The position numbers and the translations under genes are program-made. A DNA stretch of 10,974 bases, taken from NCBI RefSeq assembly GCF_000173615.1, contig NZ_ABZS01000035.1:1-10974 (forward strand), in the 5' to 3' direction. Below the pieces are notes generated by a model. The model was given only the letters and a program-made list of their open reading frames with translations. It did not search any database and was not told the DNA's origin. This document shows positions 1 through 6,440 of this stretch, one piece after another. The stretch comes from Sulfurihydrogenibium yellowstonense SS-5 (lineage in GTDB: Bacteria; Aquificota; Aquificia; Aquificales; Hydrogenothermaceae). Numbering within the stretch: position 1 is the first letter of the stretch; every line of letters starts with the position of its first letter.

Positions 1-352
1 AATCCCTTTCAAACCCATCACTACACAAGCTTAAACCAAACATCAAAAAATAAAATTACATTACCAATACGTTAGCTTTACTGACTATCAAGTCATCTCA
101 CCAAGCAATCAAGCAATCAAATAAAAATCATTAAAATATTGATAAACCAATCTCTCACGTCTCACTTCTCACGTTTCACGCTCTCACGTCATATAAGCTT
201 GTGCGGGCTAACCTATTCAATTGCCAAGGTACAGTTAAAAAATTAAAAAGCTAATATAAATATACAAAAAAATTTTTAACCTGTCAAGCGGAAATTGAAA
301 TTAAATTTAAAGATAATTAACAAAAATCAGATACTTCTTATTCTTAAGAATT
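1..352. other. AT-rich intergenic region, no gene recognised
   Basis: I see no convincing coding frame, tRNA or complete repeat array here. The stretch holds a short duplicated AAGCAATC motif near 103-118 and a degenerate TCTCACGT-type tract (152-191, listed separately). A slightly more GC-rich patch lies around 200-235, followed by very AT-rich DNA leading to the promoter at 353-361. The first bases could be the edge of something outside the window, but nothing in them repeats, so I do not call a CRISPR array or leader. Confidence 0.5.
152..191. repeat. Degenerate CTCACGT tandem tract
   Basis: Four imperfect CTCACGT/CTCACTT/TTCACG units follow one another with a period of about 7-10 bp. Read on the - strand they become GTGAGA/GTGAAA units, which resemble the tracts at 2756-2788 and 5944-5979. 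The function is unknown. The tract is visible directly, but grouping it with the other two is a visual judgement. Confidence 0.55.
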
Positions 353-361
353 TGTTATAAT
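353..361 (+). promoter_or_regulatory. Extended -10 promoter for the small ORF
   Basis: The sequence TGTTATAAT is a perfect extended -10 element (TG, one base, then TATAAT). No good -35 hexamer lies 17 bp upstream, which is normal for extended -10 promoters. The predicted start is near 368, giving a leader of about 27 nt before the ATG at 395 with its own Shine-Dalgarno sequence. It faces the 3' end of tsaD, so its obvious product is the small ORF. Confidence 0.5.
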
Positions 362-394
362 TTAGATAAAACAAAAATATCGGAGATGGTTTGA

Positions 395-478
395 ATGGAA
401 CTTATATTAGCGGTTATGTTTATCTTTTTTGCAGTGGTTATTTTTGCAGGAATCTTAGGCATGAAAGCTTCTAAGTAA
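395..478 (+). CDS. Possible 27-residue single-pass membrane peptide
   Basis: The ATG at 395 opens a 27-codon frame ending in TAA at 476-478. The peptide begins MELILAV, continues with an unbroken hydrophobic run from about residue 3 to 22 (Ile, Leu, Val, Phe, Ala, Gly) and ends in the basic tail MKASK. This is the layout of a single transmembrane helix with a positive C-terminus. GGAG at 382-385 is a good ribosome binding site 9 nt from the ATG, and an extended -10 promoter lies at 353-361. The last 24 bp overlap the 3' end of tsaD on the opposite strand. Small subunits of respiratory oxidases (CydX, CcoS, CcoQ-like) share this general form, but I do not recognise the family. The expression signals make chance less likely, yet short hydrophobic frames do arise at random in AT-rich DNA. 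Confidence 0.5.
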   Translation: MELILAVMFIFFAVVIFAGILGMKASK

Positions 479-1468
479 TTGTGGAAATTTATCTATTCTG
501 CATCTTGCCTTTGCCTCAAAATCAAGGGATACTGCCACACCTTTTTCTTTAAACCTTTTATATCCAGTGTATGCTACCATCGCTCCATTGTCAGTGCATA
601 AGTACATAGGTGGAAAATGAACTTCTAAATCTTTGAAATTTAAGAATTCTTCTCTAAGCTGAGAGTTTGCAGATACACCCCCAGCCACAACAACTCTATT
701 TATTCCAAACTCTTTACATGCTAAAACTGTTTTCTTGACTAAAACATCAACAACAGCATTTTGAAAAGATTTTGCAATATCTTCTTGTTTGTAGATGCCT
801 TTATTAATCTCTCTAATCACAGCAGATTTTAATCCGCTAAAAGAAAAATTATACTTATTTTCTTCATCATTTAATAAAGGTCTTGGAAATTTTATGACTT
901 CCTTTCCTTCTTTTGCTAACTTGTCAATTATTGGACCACCGGGAAATCCAAGACCTAAAGCCCTTGCTACTTTATCATAGACTTCACCGACTGCGTCATC
1001 TAAGGTTCCGCCAAGATAGATATAATCTTCAAATTCTTTAACTAAAATTAGTTCCGTATGACCACCGGAAACTACAAGAGCTAAAAACGGATATTCAATT
1101 TCTTTTTTTATAAAGTTTGCAAATATATGAGCTTCTATATGATGAACCGGGATTAATGGCTTTTTTACAGAAAAAGACAAAGCTTTTGCACCGGAAACAC
1201 CTGCAACAAGAGAAACTATAAGACCGGGCATAAAAGTAGTAGCGATAGCATCTATATCGGATAAAACTATATTTGCATCTTTTAGAGCTTTATCTAATAC
1301 CGGTAAAAAGTTTTTTGTATGCTCCCTTGCTGCGATTTCTGGATAAACACCGCCAAATTGAGCATGAATAAGCTGTGATGACACAACGTTAGACAGTATA
1401 CCTTTTTCGCTGTCGTATACCGCTACTGAAGTATCATCACAGGATGTTTCTATTCCAAGAACTATCAT
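455..1468 (-). CDS. tsaD: tRNA N6-threonylcarbamoyladenosine transferase TsaD
   Basis: TsaD (formerly Gcp/YgjD, Kae1 family) transfers the threonylcarbamoyl group from threonylcarbamoyl-AMP onto A37 of ANN-decoding tRNAs in the cytoplasm, working with TsaB and TsaE in bacteria. The 337-residue length is normal. The N-terminus carries the ASKHA-fold start IETSCDD (residues 6-12). The metal-binding motif HIEAH is at 110-114, the nucleotide loop VSGGHTEL at 133-140, GGVSAN at 263-268, and the third metal ligand is D293 in CTDNGA. The start ATG is 1 nt after the ctpA stop. I see no strong Shine-Dalgarno sequence, so translation is probably coupled to ctpA. Its 3' end overlaps the small + strand ORF. 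The gene looks intact and the family assignment is secure. Confidence 0.97.
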   Translation of the reverse strand: MIVLGIETSCDDTSVAVYDSEKGILSNVVSSQLIHAQFGGVYPEIAAREHTKNFLPVLDKALKDANIVLSDIDAIATTFMPGLIVSLVAGVSGAKALSFSVKKPLIPVHHIEAHIFANFIKKEIEYPFLALVVSGGHTELILVKEFEDYIYLGGTLDDAVGEVYDKVARALGLGFPGGPIIDKLAKEGKEVIKFPRPLLNDEENKYNFSFSGLKSAVIREINKGIYKQEDIAKSFQNAVVDVLVKKTVLACKEFGINRVVVAGGVSANSQLREEFLNFKDLEVHFPPMYLCTDNGAMVAYTGYKRFKEKGVAVSLDFEAKARCRIDKFPQLLRSFHA

Positions 1469-1469
1469 G

Positions 1470-2702
1470 TTAATTCATTTTTTTAGCAAAGTTTAGAATT
1501 TTAATTGCATTAACTGCAGCTTCCAATTGTGGGTCTTTTACTTCTGTCTCATCTTTTCTGCTTATTTTTGCTTCTCTCTCTGCTTTAGCTTTTGCCATCT
1601 CTTCTTCCTCCGTCATTTTAACAATAATATCCGGAGTAATTCCTTTGTTCATTATTAGATTTCCATTAGGTGTGTAATAGTGAGCAACGGTAAGCTTTAT
1701 GCCAGAGCCATCTTGTAAGGGAATTAAAGTTTGAACTGAAGCTTTTCCAAAGGTTGTATCTCCTACGATTATAGCTCTTTTATGGTCTTTTAATGCACCT
1801 GTCAAGATTTCTGAAGCAGAAGCAGAGCCTTTATTTACAATGACAGCCATAGGAACGTCTTTTGGAACTATTGGGTCAGATTCTGAATAAAACTCCTCTT
1901 TATTCTTAGGGTCTCTTCCTTGTGTATATACGATAAGTTTGCCTTTTGGAATAAGCATGCTTGCTATAGAAACAGCAGATGTCAATAAACCACCAGGATT
2001 ATTTCTTAAGTCTATTATTATACCTTCTTTGTTTTTAAATTGTTTTAAAGCTTTTTCAAACTCATCGGCCGAGTTTTCTTGGAATTGTGTTAATCTGATA
2101 TAGCCAATTTTTCCGTTTTCAAGCTCTTTTGTTTTAACGCTTTTTACTTTGATTACATCTCTTACTATTTCAACTTTAAAAGGTTTATCTATTCCTTTTC
2201 TAAAAATGGTCAATGTAACTTTTGTTCCGGGCTGTCCTCTCATTTTTTTGACTGCTTGGAATAACGTCATCTTATCCGTAGGCTCGCCGTCAATTTCTAT
2301 TATCCAGTCTCCGGGCTTTATTCCGGCTTTGAATGCAGGAGTATCTTCTATGGGAGAGACAACGATAAGTTTGTTATTTTCCATTGTTATTTCTATTCCA
2401 AGACCGCCAAACTCTCCTTGAGTCTCTGATGTAAACTCTTTAAACTCTTCCGGTGTAAAGAAAGTTGAATACGGGTCTAAAGATGATAACATTCCTCTTA
2501 ACGAGCCATACAATAAATCCTTTGATTTTGGCTGTTCTACATAATTATCTTCAACTATTTTTAATACATCTGTATAAGTTCTAATTATCTGAACTTCATC
2601 TGAGTAATCTGTTTTAGGTTGGTTTTTTGAGTTTAGTCCAAAGCTCATGCCAGCGATAAAAATTAACATTACTCCTACGACGAGTGAAATCTTACTTTTC
2701 AT
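1470..2702 (-). CDS. ctpA: Carboxyl-terminal processing protease (S41 family, CtpA/Prc-like)
   Basis: This is a serine protease of family S41A that trims or degrades proteins from their C-terminus in the periplasm. An N-terminal hydrophobic segment (about residues 5-22) acts as a signal or membrane anchor. A PDZ domain follows at about 95-180, containing the GGLGIE and AGIKPGD motifs, and the protease core spans about 185-365. The catalytic Ser is S295 in GSASASE and the general base is K320 in FGKASVQ, with D306 and Q324 at the spacing seen in E. coli Prc (S452, D463, K477). The tail after 365 is charged and probably helical. Length (410 aa) is typical of the short CtpA class. AAAGGAG at 2708-2714 is a clear ribosome binding site 5 nt from the ATG. 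It is followed at 1 nt by tsaD, forming a two-gene unit driven by the promoter at 2743-2751. Confidence 0.95.
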   Translation of the reverse strand: MKSKISLVVGVMLIFIAGMSFGLNSKNQPKTDYSDEVQIIRTYTDVLKIVEDNYVEQPKSKDLLYGSLRGMLSSLDPYSTFFTPEEFKEFTSETQGEFGGLGIEITMENNKLIVVSPIEDTPAFKAGIKPGDWIIEIDGEPTDKMTLFQAVKKMRGQPGTKVTLTIFRKGIDKPFKVEIVRDVIKVKSVKTKELENGKIGYIRLTQFQENSADEFEKALKQFKNKEGIIIDLRNNPGGLLTSAVSIASMLIPKGKLIVYTQGRDPKNKEEFYSESDPIVPKDVPMAVIVNKGSASASEILTGALKDHKRAIIVGDTTFGKASVQTLIPLQDGSGIKLTVAHYYTPNGNLIMNKGITPDIIVKMTEEEEMAKAKAEREAKISRKDETEVKDPQLEAAVNAIKILNFAKKMN

Positions 2703-2742
2703 CTTTACTCCTTTATTAAATTTAAAATTTTCATTAAATTTT

Positions 2743-2751
2743 AGTATATCA
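2743..2751 (-). promoter_or_regulatory. Extended -10 promoter for ctpA-tsaD
   Basis: On the - strand this reads TGATATACT, an extended -10 element. The predicted start is near 2736, leaving a leader of about 34 nt to the ctpA ATG that contains its AAAGGAG. No strong -35 is seen; a GTGAGA-like tract (2756-2788) occupies that position instead. Confidence 0.5.
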
Positions 2752-2755
2752 TAGA

Positions 2756-2788
2756 AAGGTGGGAAGTAAGAGTAAAAGGTTAAGTAAG
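2756..2788. repeat. Degenerate GGTGGGAAGTAAGAG tract
   Basis: This is a purine-rich run of imperfect units (GGTGGGAAGTAAGAG, then AAAAGGTTAAGTAAG). It resembles the GTGAGAAAGTGAAAGG tract at 5944-5979 and the complement of 152-191. It lies directly upstream of the ctpA promoter, as the 5944 tract lies upstream of the mlaF promoter. Confidence 0.4.
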
Positions 2789-2797
2789 TTCTATAAA

Positions 2798-2948
2798 GAG
2801 TGTTCCAAAATTCTTGTAAGCTTGCCTTTCCGTGTCATCCTGAGGACGAAGTCCGAAGGATCTCTTTTTTAATTTTTTGACTTGAAAAGAAAAATATGAG
2901 ATTCTTAGCTTCGCTCAGAATGACAGTGTGGATTTTTGGAACAGTCTC
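2798..2948. repeat. MITE-like palindromic element with GTCAT/GAGAT arms
   Basis: A 31-bp arm (2834-2864, starting GTCATCCTGAGG and ending GGATCTC) faces a related inverted arm (2898-2924, starting GAGATTCTTAGC and ending GAATGAC). The first arm is itself a hairpin (GGAC-GAA-GTCC inside TCC/GGA). Outside them is a further inverted pair, GTTCCAAAA at 2802-2810 and TTTTGGAAC at 2934-2942, with GAG at 2798 matching CTC near 2948. The whole is about 150 bp with no coding capacity, which fits a miniature element or REP-type pair. The arm motif GTCATTCTGAGCGAAG...GAATCTC is a dispersed intergenic repeat I know from several bacterial genomes. It may also help end panE transcripts, but there is no clean U-tract. 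Confidence 0.7.
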
Positions 2949-2971
2949 AGTGAAAAGTTTAATAAAATTAC

Positions 2972-3000
2972 GAGATTCTTTGCCGGCTGCAGAATTACGA
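2972..3000. repeat. Third, divergent GAGATTCTT repeat arm
   Basis: GAGATTCTTTGCCGGCTGCA followed by GAATTACGA is a diverged copy of the arm at 2898-2924: same ends, altered middle. It stands alone just outside the inverted pair, in the same orientation as the second arm. This suggests a decayed or partial additional unit. Confidence 0.5.
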
Positions 3001-3045
3001 TGAGGATTTTTATAAAGCAGCCTCAAGCAGCAAATAATGAGTGAA

Positions 3046-3075
3046 GTATGCAGACGATTCGCGAAACGCCTCTAC
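3046..3075. repeat. Imperfect palindrome centred on ATTCGCGAA
   Basis: GTATGCAGACG-ATTCGCGAA-ACGCCTCTAC folds onto itself imperfectly around TTCGCGAA. It looks like a decayed form of the dispersed palindrome GTAGGGGCGATTCGCGAATC, known to me from other genomes. It ends 7 bp from the panE stop codon, so it could form a hairpin at the end of the panE transcript. No T-run follows on the - strand. Confidence 0.4.
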
Positions 3076-3082
3076 TTACTTT

Positions 3083-4033
3083 TTAACTTTTTATCAATTT
3101 CTTTTCTCTAAATTTAATCAAATTTGTAATTGTAAAATTAACCCTTGGTAGATAGCCTACATTTTCACCAAGCTTTACAATAGCACCATTTAAAGCGTCT
3201 ATCTCTGTTCTTTTACCGGATTTCAAATCATAATACATAGATGGGAAATGGTCTTTTGTTGGTGGGATTAATTTTTCATAAAACAATTTTTTATAATCTT
3301 CTGGGTTGTCAAAGTTCAGCCGTATGTTGTTTAACTTTGCCACTTGAAAGATTTCATCTATGATTAAATCCATTATTTCTTTTGTTTCTTTATTTTCTTT
3401 TAGCATTCCATAACTACACTCAAGCAACGCACCGAGAGGATTTAACGCACAGTTATAAAGTATCTTATCCCATAAAACTTTATATACATCCTTAGAAAAA
3501 GAAGCAGGAATGCCGGCATGTTTTATTGTGCAAACTACATTTAAAACTTCTTTGTCTTCCAATAGATTCTCCGGCTGTCCTATTCTTACATCATCTGCGT
3601 TTACAGTTATGTAAGCATGAAAAGGTTCAATTAATTTTGAGCCAAAAATCACTCTGCCAAGTAAAATTTTTGATTTGTCTATATATTTTGATGCTGTTTC
3701 GTAGTTTCCATAGCCGTTTTGGGTCAATAGTATTTTGGTTTTTGGTTTTATAAGTGGAAGTATCTTTTTTATAGTTTCTTCTGTATCAAAAGACTTAACG
3801 GCAACTATGATTAAATCAAAATCTATATCTTTTAAATCTTCTATGCCGGATGTTATTAAATCAAGCTTTGCTTTATGGTTGCCCCAAATTCCTTCAACGT
3901 GTAGAGTATTGTCCTTTACAAACTCTAAATGATAGTCTTTTACTAAGCCGTAAACATTATGCTTAGATTCTTTTAAAAAGGTGGCAAATACTGTTCCAAC
4001 AGCTCCAAGTCCTACGACAAGGATATTTTTCAT
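3083..4033 (-). CDS. panE: 2-dehydropantoate 2-reductase (ApbA/PanE family)
   Basis: This enzyme reduces ketopantoate to pantoate with NADPH in the cytoplasm, a step of pantothenate and coenzyme A synthesis. The 316-residue product starts with a Rossmann nucleotide loop, GLGAVG at residues 8-13. The conserved K80 (AVKSFDT) and N106 (TQNG) correspond to K72 and N98 of the E. coli enzyme. The catalytic motif [12 protein letters not shown] supplies K190, N194 and N198, spaced as K176, N180 and N184 in E. coli. The start ATG overlaps the thrC stop in an ATGA tetranucleotide (4030-4033), so translation is coupled. The family contains relatives with other 2-keto acid substrates, so the exact substrate is inferred. 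The gene is intact. Confidence 0.9.
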   Translation of the reverse strand: MKNILVVGLGAVGTVFATFLKESKHNVYGLVKDYHLEFVKDNTLHVEGIWGNHKAKLDLITSGIEDLKDIDFDLIIVAVKSFDTEETIKKILPLIKPKTKILLTQNGYGNYETASKYIDKSKILLGRVIFGSKLIEPFHAYITVNADDVRIGQPENLLEDKEVLNVVCTIKHAGIPASFSKDVYKVLWDKILYNCALNPLGALLECSYGMLKENKETKEIMDLIIDEIFQVAKLNNIRLNFDNPEDYKKLFYEKLIPPTKDHFPSMYYDLKSGKRTEIDALNGAIVKLGENVGYLPRVNFTITNLIKFREKKLIKS

Positions 4034-5100
4034 ATTAGTTCTAAAAATCTTGCTATTTCTTCTAAGTTTGGTGGGAGTTCTACCGGTTTTTCGCTTGCTT
4101 TTATTACTGCGTCCGGGTCTTTAAGTCCGTTTCCTGTAAGTGTGCAGGTAATAACTTCTCCACCTTTAAATAAGCCTTTTTTAACAGATTTTATCACTCC
4201 TGCCACTGATGCAGCAGATGCCGGCTCGCAAAATACACCTTCCGTTGATGCTACAAGTTTGTAAGCATATAAAATTTCATCATCAGAGACTGCGTCTATA
4301 AAACCATTACTTTCTCTTGCTGCTTGTAGTGCTGGCTGCCAGCTGTAAGGATTGCCTATCTTAATTGCTGTTGCTATTGTTTGTGGATTTTTTATAGGAA
4401 ATCCTTTTACAATTGGTGCTGCTCCTTCTGCCTGCCATCCTATCATTCTTGGAAGTTTTTTAACCTTTCCAAGCTGATGGTATTCTTTATATCCTTTCCA
4501 GTATGCTGTAATGTTTCCTGCATTACCAACGGGTATAAAATGAAAGTCTGGTGCTTCTTCAAGGAAATCGCAAATCTCAAATGCTGCTGTTTTTTGTCCT
4601 TCTATTCTGTAAGGATTTACAGAGTTTACAACTTCAACAGGATATTTTTCTCCTATTTCTCTAACAATTTCTAATGCATCGTCAAAATTTCCCATGACGG
4701 CTATTATTTTTGCTCCGTATACCATTGCTTGGGATAATTTTCCTATGGCAACGGCTCCTTTTGGAAGTAAAACGTATGTTCTCATTCCGGCTTTTGCTGC
4801 ATAAGCTGCTGCAGATGCAGAAGTGTTTCCGGTAGATGCACAGATTACAGCTTCTTTTCCATTTTCTTTTGCTTTTGAAATTGCCATAGTCATTCCACGG
4901 TCTTTAAAAGAACCGGTTGGATTAAGTCCTTCATATTTTAGATAAATCTGTAAATTTAAGTTTGGTGCTATTTCTTTTGATAAATTGTCAGCCTTTATAA
5001 GTGGTGTGTTTCCTTCATGAAGTGTTATGATTGGAGTATTTTCATTAACCGGTAGATACTGTCTGTATGCTTCTATGATTCCTTTCCATTTACAACCCAA
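4030..5100 (-). CDS. thrC: Threonine synthase
   Basis: Threonine synthase converts O-phosphohomoserine to threonine and phosphate using PLP. The 356-residue protein is the short, fold-type II form common in thermophiles. The PLP-binding lysine is K66 in [24 protein letters not shown] (about 89-105) is the substrate-binding loop, and PVGNAGN (about 191-197) holds the PLP phosphate. The start is best placed at TTG (5098-5100): GGAGG (5110-5114) lies 9 nt upstream, and no ATG or GTG has comparable support. That ribosome binding site lies 1 bp from the stop codon of the upstream ATPase gene, so the two genes are probably cotranscribed. It overlaps panE by 4 nt downstream. The pairing of thrC with panE and an ABC ATPase is not a pathway cluster that I recognise. 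Confidence 0.95.
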   Translation of the reverse strand: MGCKWKGIIEAYRQYLPVNENTPIITLHEGNTPLIKADNLSKEIAPNLNLQIYLKYEGLNPTGSFKDRGMTMAISKAKENGKEAVICASTGNTSASAAAYAAKAGMRTYVLLPKGAVAIGKLSQAMVYGAKIIAVMGNFDDALEIVREIGEKYPVEVVNSVNPYRIEGQKTAAFEICDFLEEAPDFHFIPVGNAGNITAYWKGYKEYHQLGKVKKLPRMIGWQAEGAAPIVKGFPIKNPQTIATAIKIGNPYSWQPALQAARESNGFIDAVSDDEILYAYKLVASTEGVFCEPASAASVAGVIKSVKKGLFKGGEVITCTLTGNGLKDPDAVIKASEKPVELPPNLEEIARFLELI

Positions 5101-5109
5101 GAAAAAATG

Positions 5110-5117
5110 CCTCCTTT
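5110..5117 (-). promoter_or_regulatory. Ribosome binding site deciding the thrC TTG start
   Basis: On the - strand this reads AAAGGAGG, a near-perfect anti-16S match, 9 nt before TTG at 5098-5100. It overlaps the TAA of the upstream gene (5116-5118) by two bases and is the main reason to accept a TTG start. Confidence 0.75.
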
Positions 5118-5904
5118 ATTTTTTAAGATTGTTATTAAGCTCTTTCATCAACTCTTCCGTTATTGGACCTTCTGGGCTTCTTCTGATAAATTGCTGAACT
5201 ACTGGGTCTGGATGGTTTTTAATCTCCTCAGGCGTTCCGATAGCATAAATAACACCTTTATGAATCATAGCTATTCTATCTGCAATGCTAAAAGCACTTT
5301 CAAGGTCATGGGTAACTACGATAGAAGTAACTCCAAGCTCATCTCTAAGTTTTAAAATTAATTTATCAATCATAGCAGAAGTTACAGGGTCAAGTCCGGA
5401 AGACGGCTCATCATACAGTATGATTTCCGGATTGTAAGAAATTGCCCGTGCAAGGGAGACTCTTTTTCTCATACCACCTGATAACTGAGAAGGATATAAA
5501 TCTTCTACATCTTTTAAACCAACCAGCGCAAGCTTTTCTTTTGCAAGGTTGTATATATCCTTTTCCGGCATTTTTGTATTTTCTAAGTAGTAAAAACCTA
5601 CATTTTCCCAAACTTTTAAACTATCAAACAATGCCCCTTCTTGAAATAGATAGCCTATTTTCTTTCTAAATTCTATTAATTCGGTATCCTTTAAAGATGT
5701 GATATCAACGTTATCGATATAGATTTTTCCCGATGTGGGTTTTAAAAGTCCGATGATGTGTTTGATAACGGTACTCTTACCGCTACCACTACCACCCATA
5801 ATAACAAAGACTTCAGACTTTTTAACATCAAAGGATATATTCTTTAAAACTTCTCTATTTCCAAACTTTTTTGTAAGATTTTCAACCTTTATTTTCGTAT
5901 CCAT
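5116..5904 (-). CDS. MlaF-like ABC transporter ATP-binding protein
   Basis: This is a cytoplasmic ATPase of the MlaF/Ttg2A (Mce-type phospholipid or toluene-tolerance) ABC family, which powers lipid movement between inner and outer membrane with an MlaE permease and MlaD. With the start used here it has 262 residues. Walker A GGSGSGKS is at 37-44, the Q-loop glutamine at Q88, signature LSGGMRKR at 141-148, Walker B IILYDE at 161-166 and the H-loop histidine at H199. LSGGMRKRVSLARA and DEPSSGLDPVTS are typical of this subfamily. An in-frame ATG lies 12 bp upstream (5914-5916). I prefer the ATG at 5902-5904 because TGAGG precedes it and the predicted transcription start is about 5914. No permease or substrate-binding gene adjoins it, so the partners must lie elsewhere. 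thrC follows 15 nt downstream. Confidence 0.88.
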   Translation of the reverse strand: MDTKIKVENLTKKFGNREVLKNISFDVKKSEVFVIMGGSGSGKSTVIKHIIGLLKPTSGKIYIDNVDITSLKDTELIEFRKKIGYLFQEGALFDSLKVWENVGFYYLENTKMPEKDIYNLAKEKLALVGLKDVEDLYPSQLSGGMRKRVSLARAISYNPEIILYDEPSSGLDPVTSAMIDKLILKLRDELGVTSIVVTHDLESAFSIADRIAMIHKGVIYAIGTPEEIKNHPDPVVQQFIRRSPEGPITEELMKELNNNLKK

Positions 5905-5920
5905 GCTAAACCTCATAAAA

Positions 5921-5929
5921 ATTATAACA
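5921..5929 (-). promoter_or_regulatory. Extended -10 promoter for mlaF-thrC-panE
   Basis: The - strand reads TGTTATAAT, identical to the element at 353-361. It predicts a start near 5914, only about 10 nt before the ATG at 5904, so the leader is very short and the in-frame ATG at 5916 would not be fully transcribed. The -35 position is taken by the GTGAGAAAGTGAAAGG tract. Confidence 0.6.
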
Positions 5930-5943
5930 TCTTTTTAAATAAA

Positions 5944-5979
5944 GTGAGAAAGTGAAAGGTTGGAAGGTAAGAGGCAAGA
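5944..5979. repeat. Degenerate GTGAGAAAGTGAAAGG tract
   Basis: Imperfect purine-rich units (GTGAGAAA, GTGAAAGG, TTGGAAGG, TAAGAGGC) run in series just upstream of the mlaF promoter. It is related by eye to 2756-2788 and, inverted, to 152-191. Confidence 0.45.
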
Positions 5980-6389
5980 AAGTAATTTATTAAAAAATCT
6001 AATTACTAATAACTTTATATATTGTTCTTAATGTTAAGTTAGTTTAGTTGATGTGTTTTAAGAGATTTTATCGTTAACTTTGAAAATTTAAAGGACTTAC
6101 GCATTAACTTAAAACTTTAATAGAAAAATCTTTGCTAATTAAGACAAAATACATAGGTTTTGCTCTACTATCTATTATGTACTGTCAATTCTTATATTGT
6201 CTTTGTACGATAGTTCATAAATTTTTCAGCACTATTTTAACAACTATTTGCTTTACCATAAAAAATGTTTTCTATATTCTTTTATACCTATAAAAAATAA
6301 AAATTTTGTAGAATTTTATATTTCTTGTTTTAGATAACAAAAGATTTAAGTGAACCATTTAATGCTTAACTTTAAAATAAAAGAATCTC
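5980..6389. other. AT-rich gap with a possible insertion-sequence end
   Basis: There is no intact frame on either strand. GGACTTACGCATT at 6093-6105 resembles the terminal sequence of some insertion sequences. The - strand reading into it ends in broken peptide pieces (such as LAKIFLLKF before a stop), which could be the tail of a dead transposase. I could not find a second matching end in the window, so this is only a suggestion. A + strand frame across 6350-6664 is a shadow of dsrE2 and its terminator. Confidence 0.3.
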
Positions 6390-6412
6390 AAAGGGAGAAA
6401 ATGTCTCCCTTT
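6390..6412. terminator. Rho-independent terminator hairpin, probably for dsrE2
   Basis: AAAGGGAGA (6390-6398) pairs perfectly with TCTCCCTTT (6404-6412) across a 5-nt loop. On the - strand it lies 28 bp beyond the dsrE2 stop codon and is followed by T-rich sequence (GATTCTTTTATTTT). On the + strand it ends in CCCTTTTAC, a weaker T-run, so it may work in both directions but has no clear + strand gene to end. Confidence 0.75.
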
Positions 6413-6440
6413 TACAATAATAGTAATTACTTAAACGTCA

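Noticed and set aside
1..60. Possible CRISPR repeat or leader edge
   Set aside because: Nothing in the first 60 bases recurs in the window with spacer-like spacing.
200..235. tRNA-like or riboswitch-like patch (GTGCGGGCTAACC...GGTACAG)
   Set aside because: No cloverleaf or known aptamer core can be drawn, and no gene is correctly placed downstream.
2835..3026. 63-residue frame on the - strand
   Set aside because: It runs through palindromic repeats and has no ribosome binding site or recognisable protein features.
5905..5916. Upstream in-frame ATG for the MlaF-like ATPase
   Set aside because: It lies at or before the predicted transcription start and has no Shine-Dalgarno sequence, while the ATG at 5904 has one.
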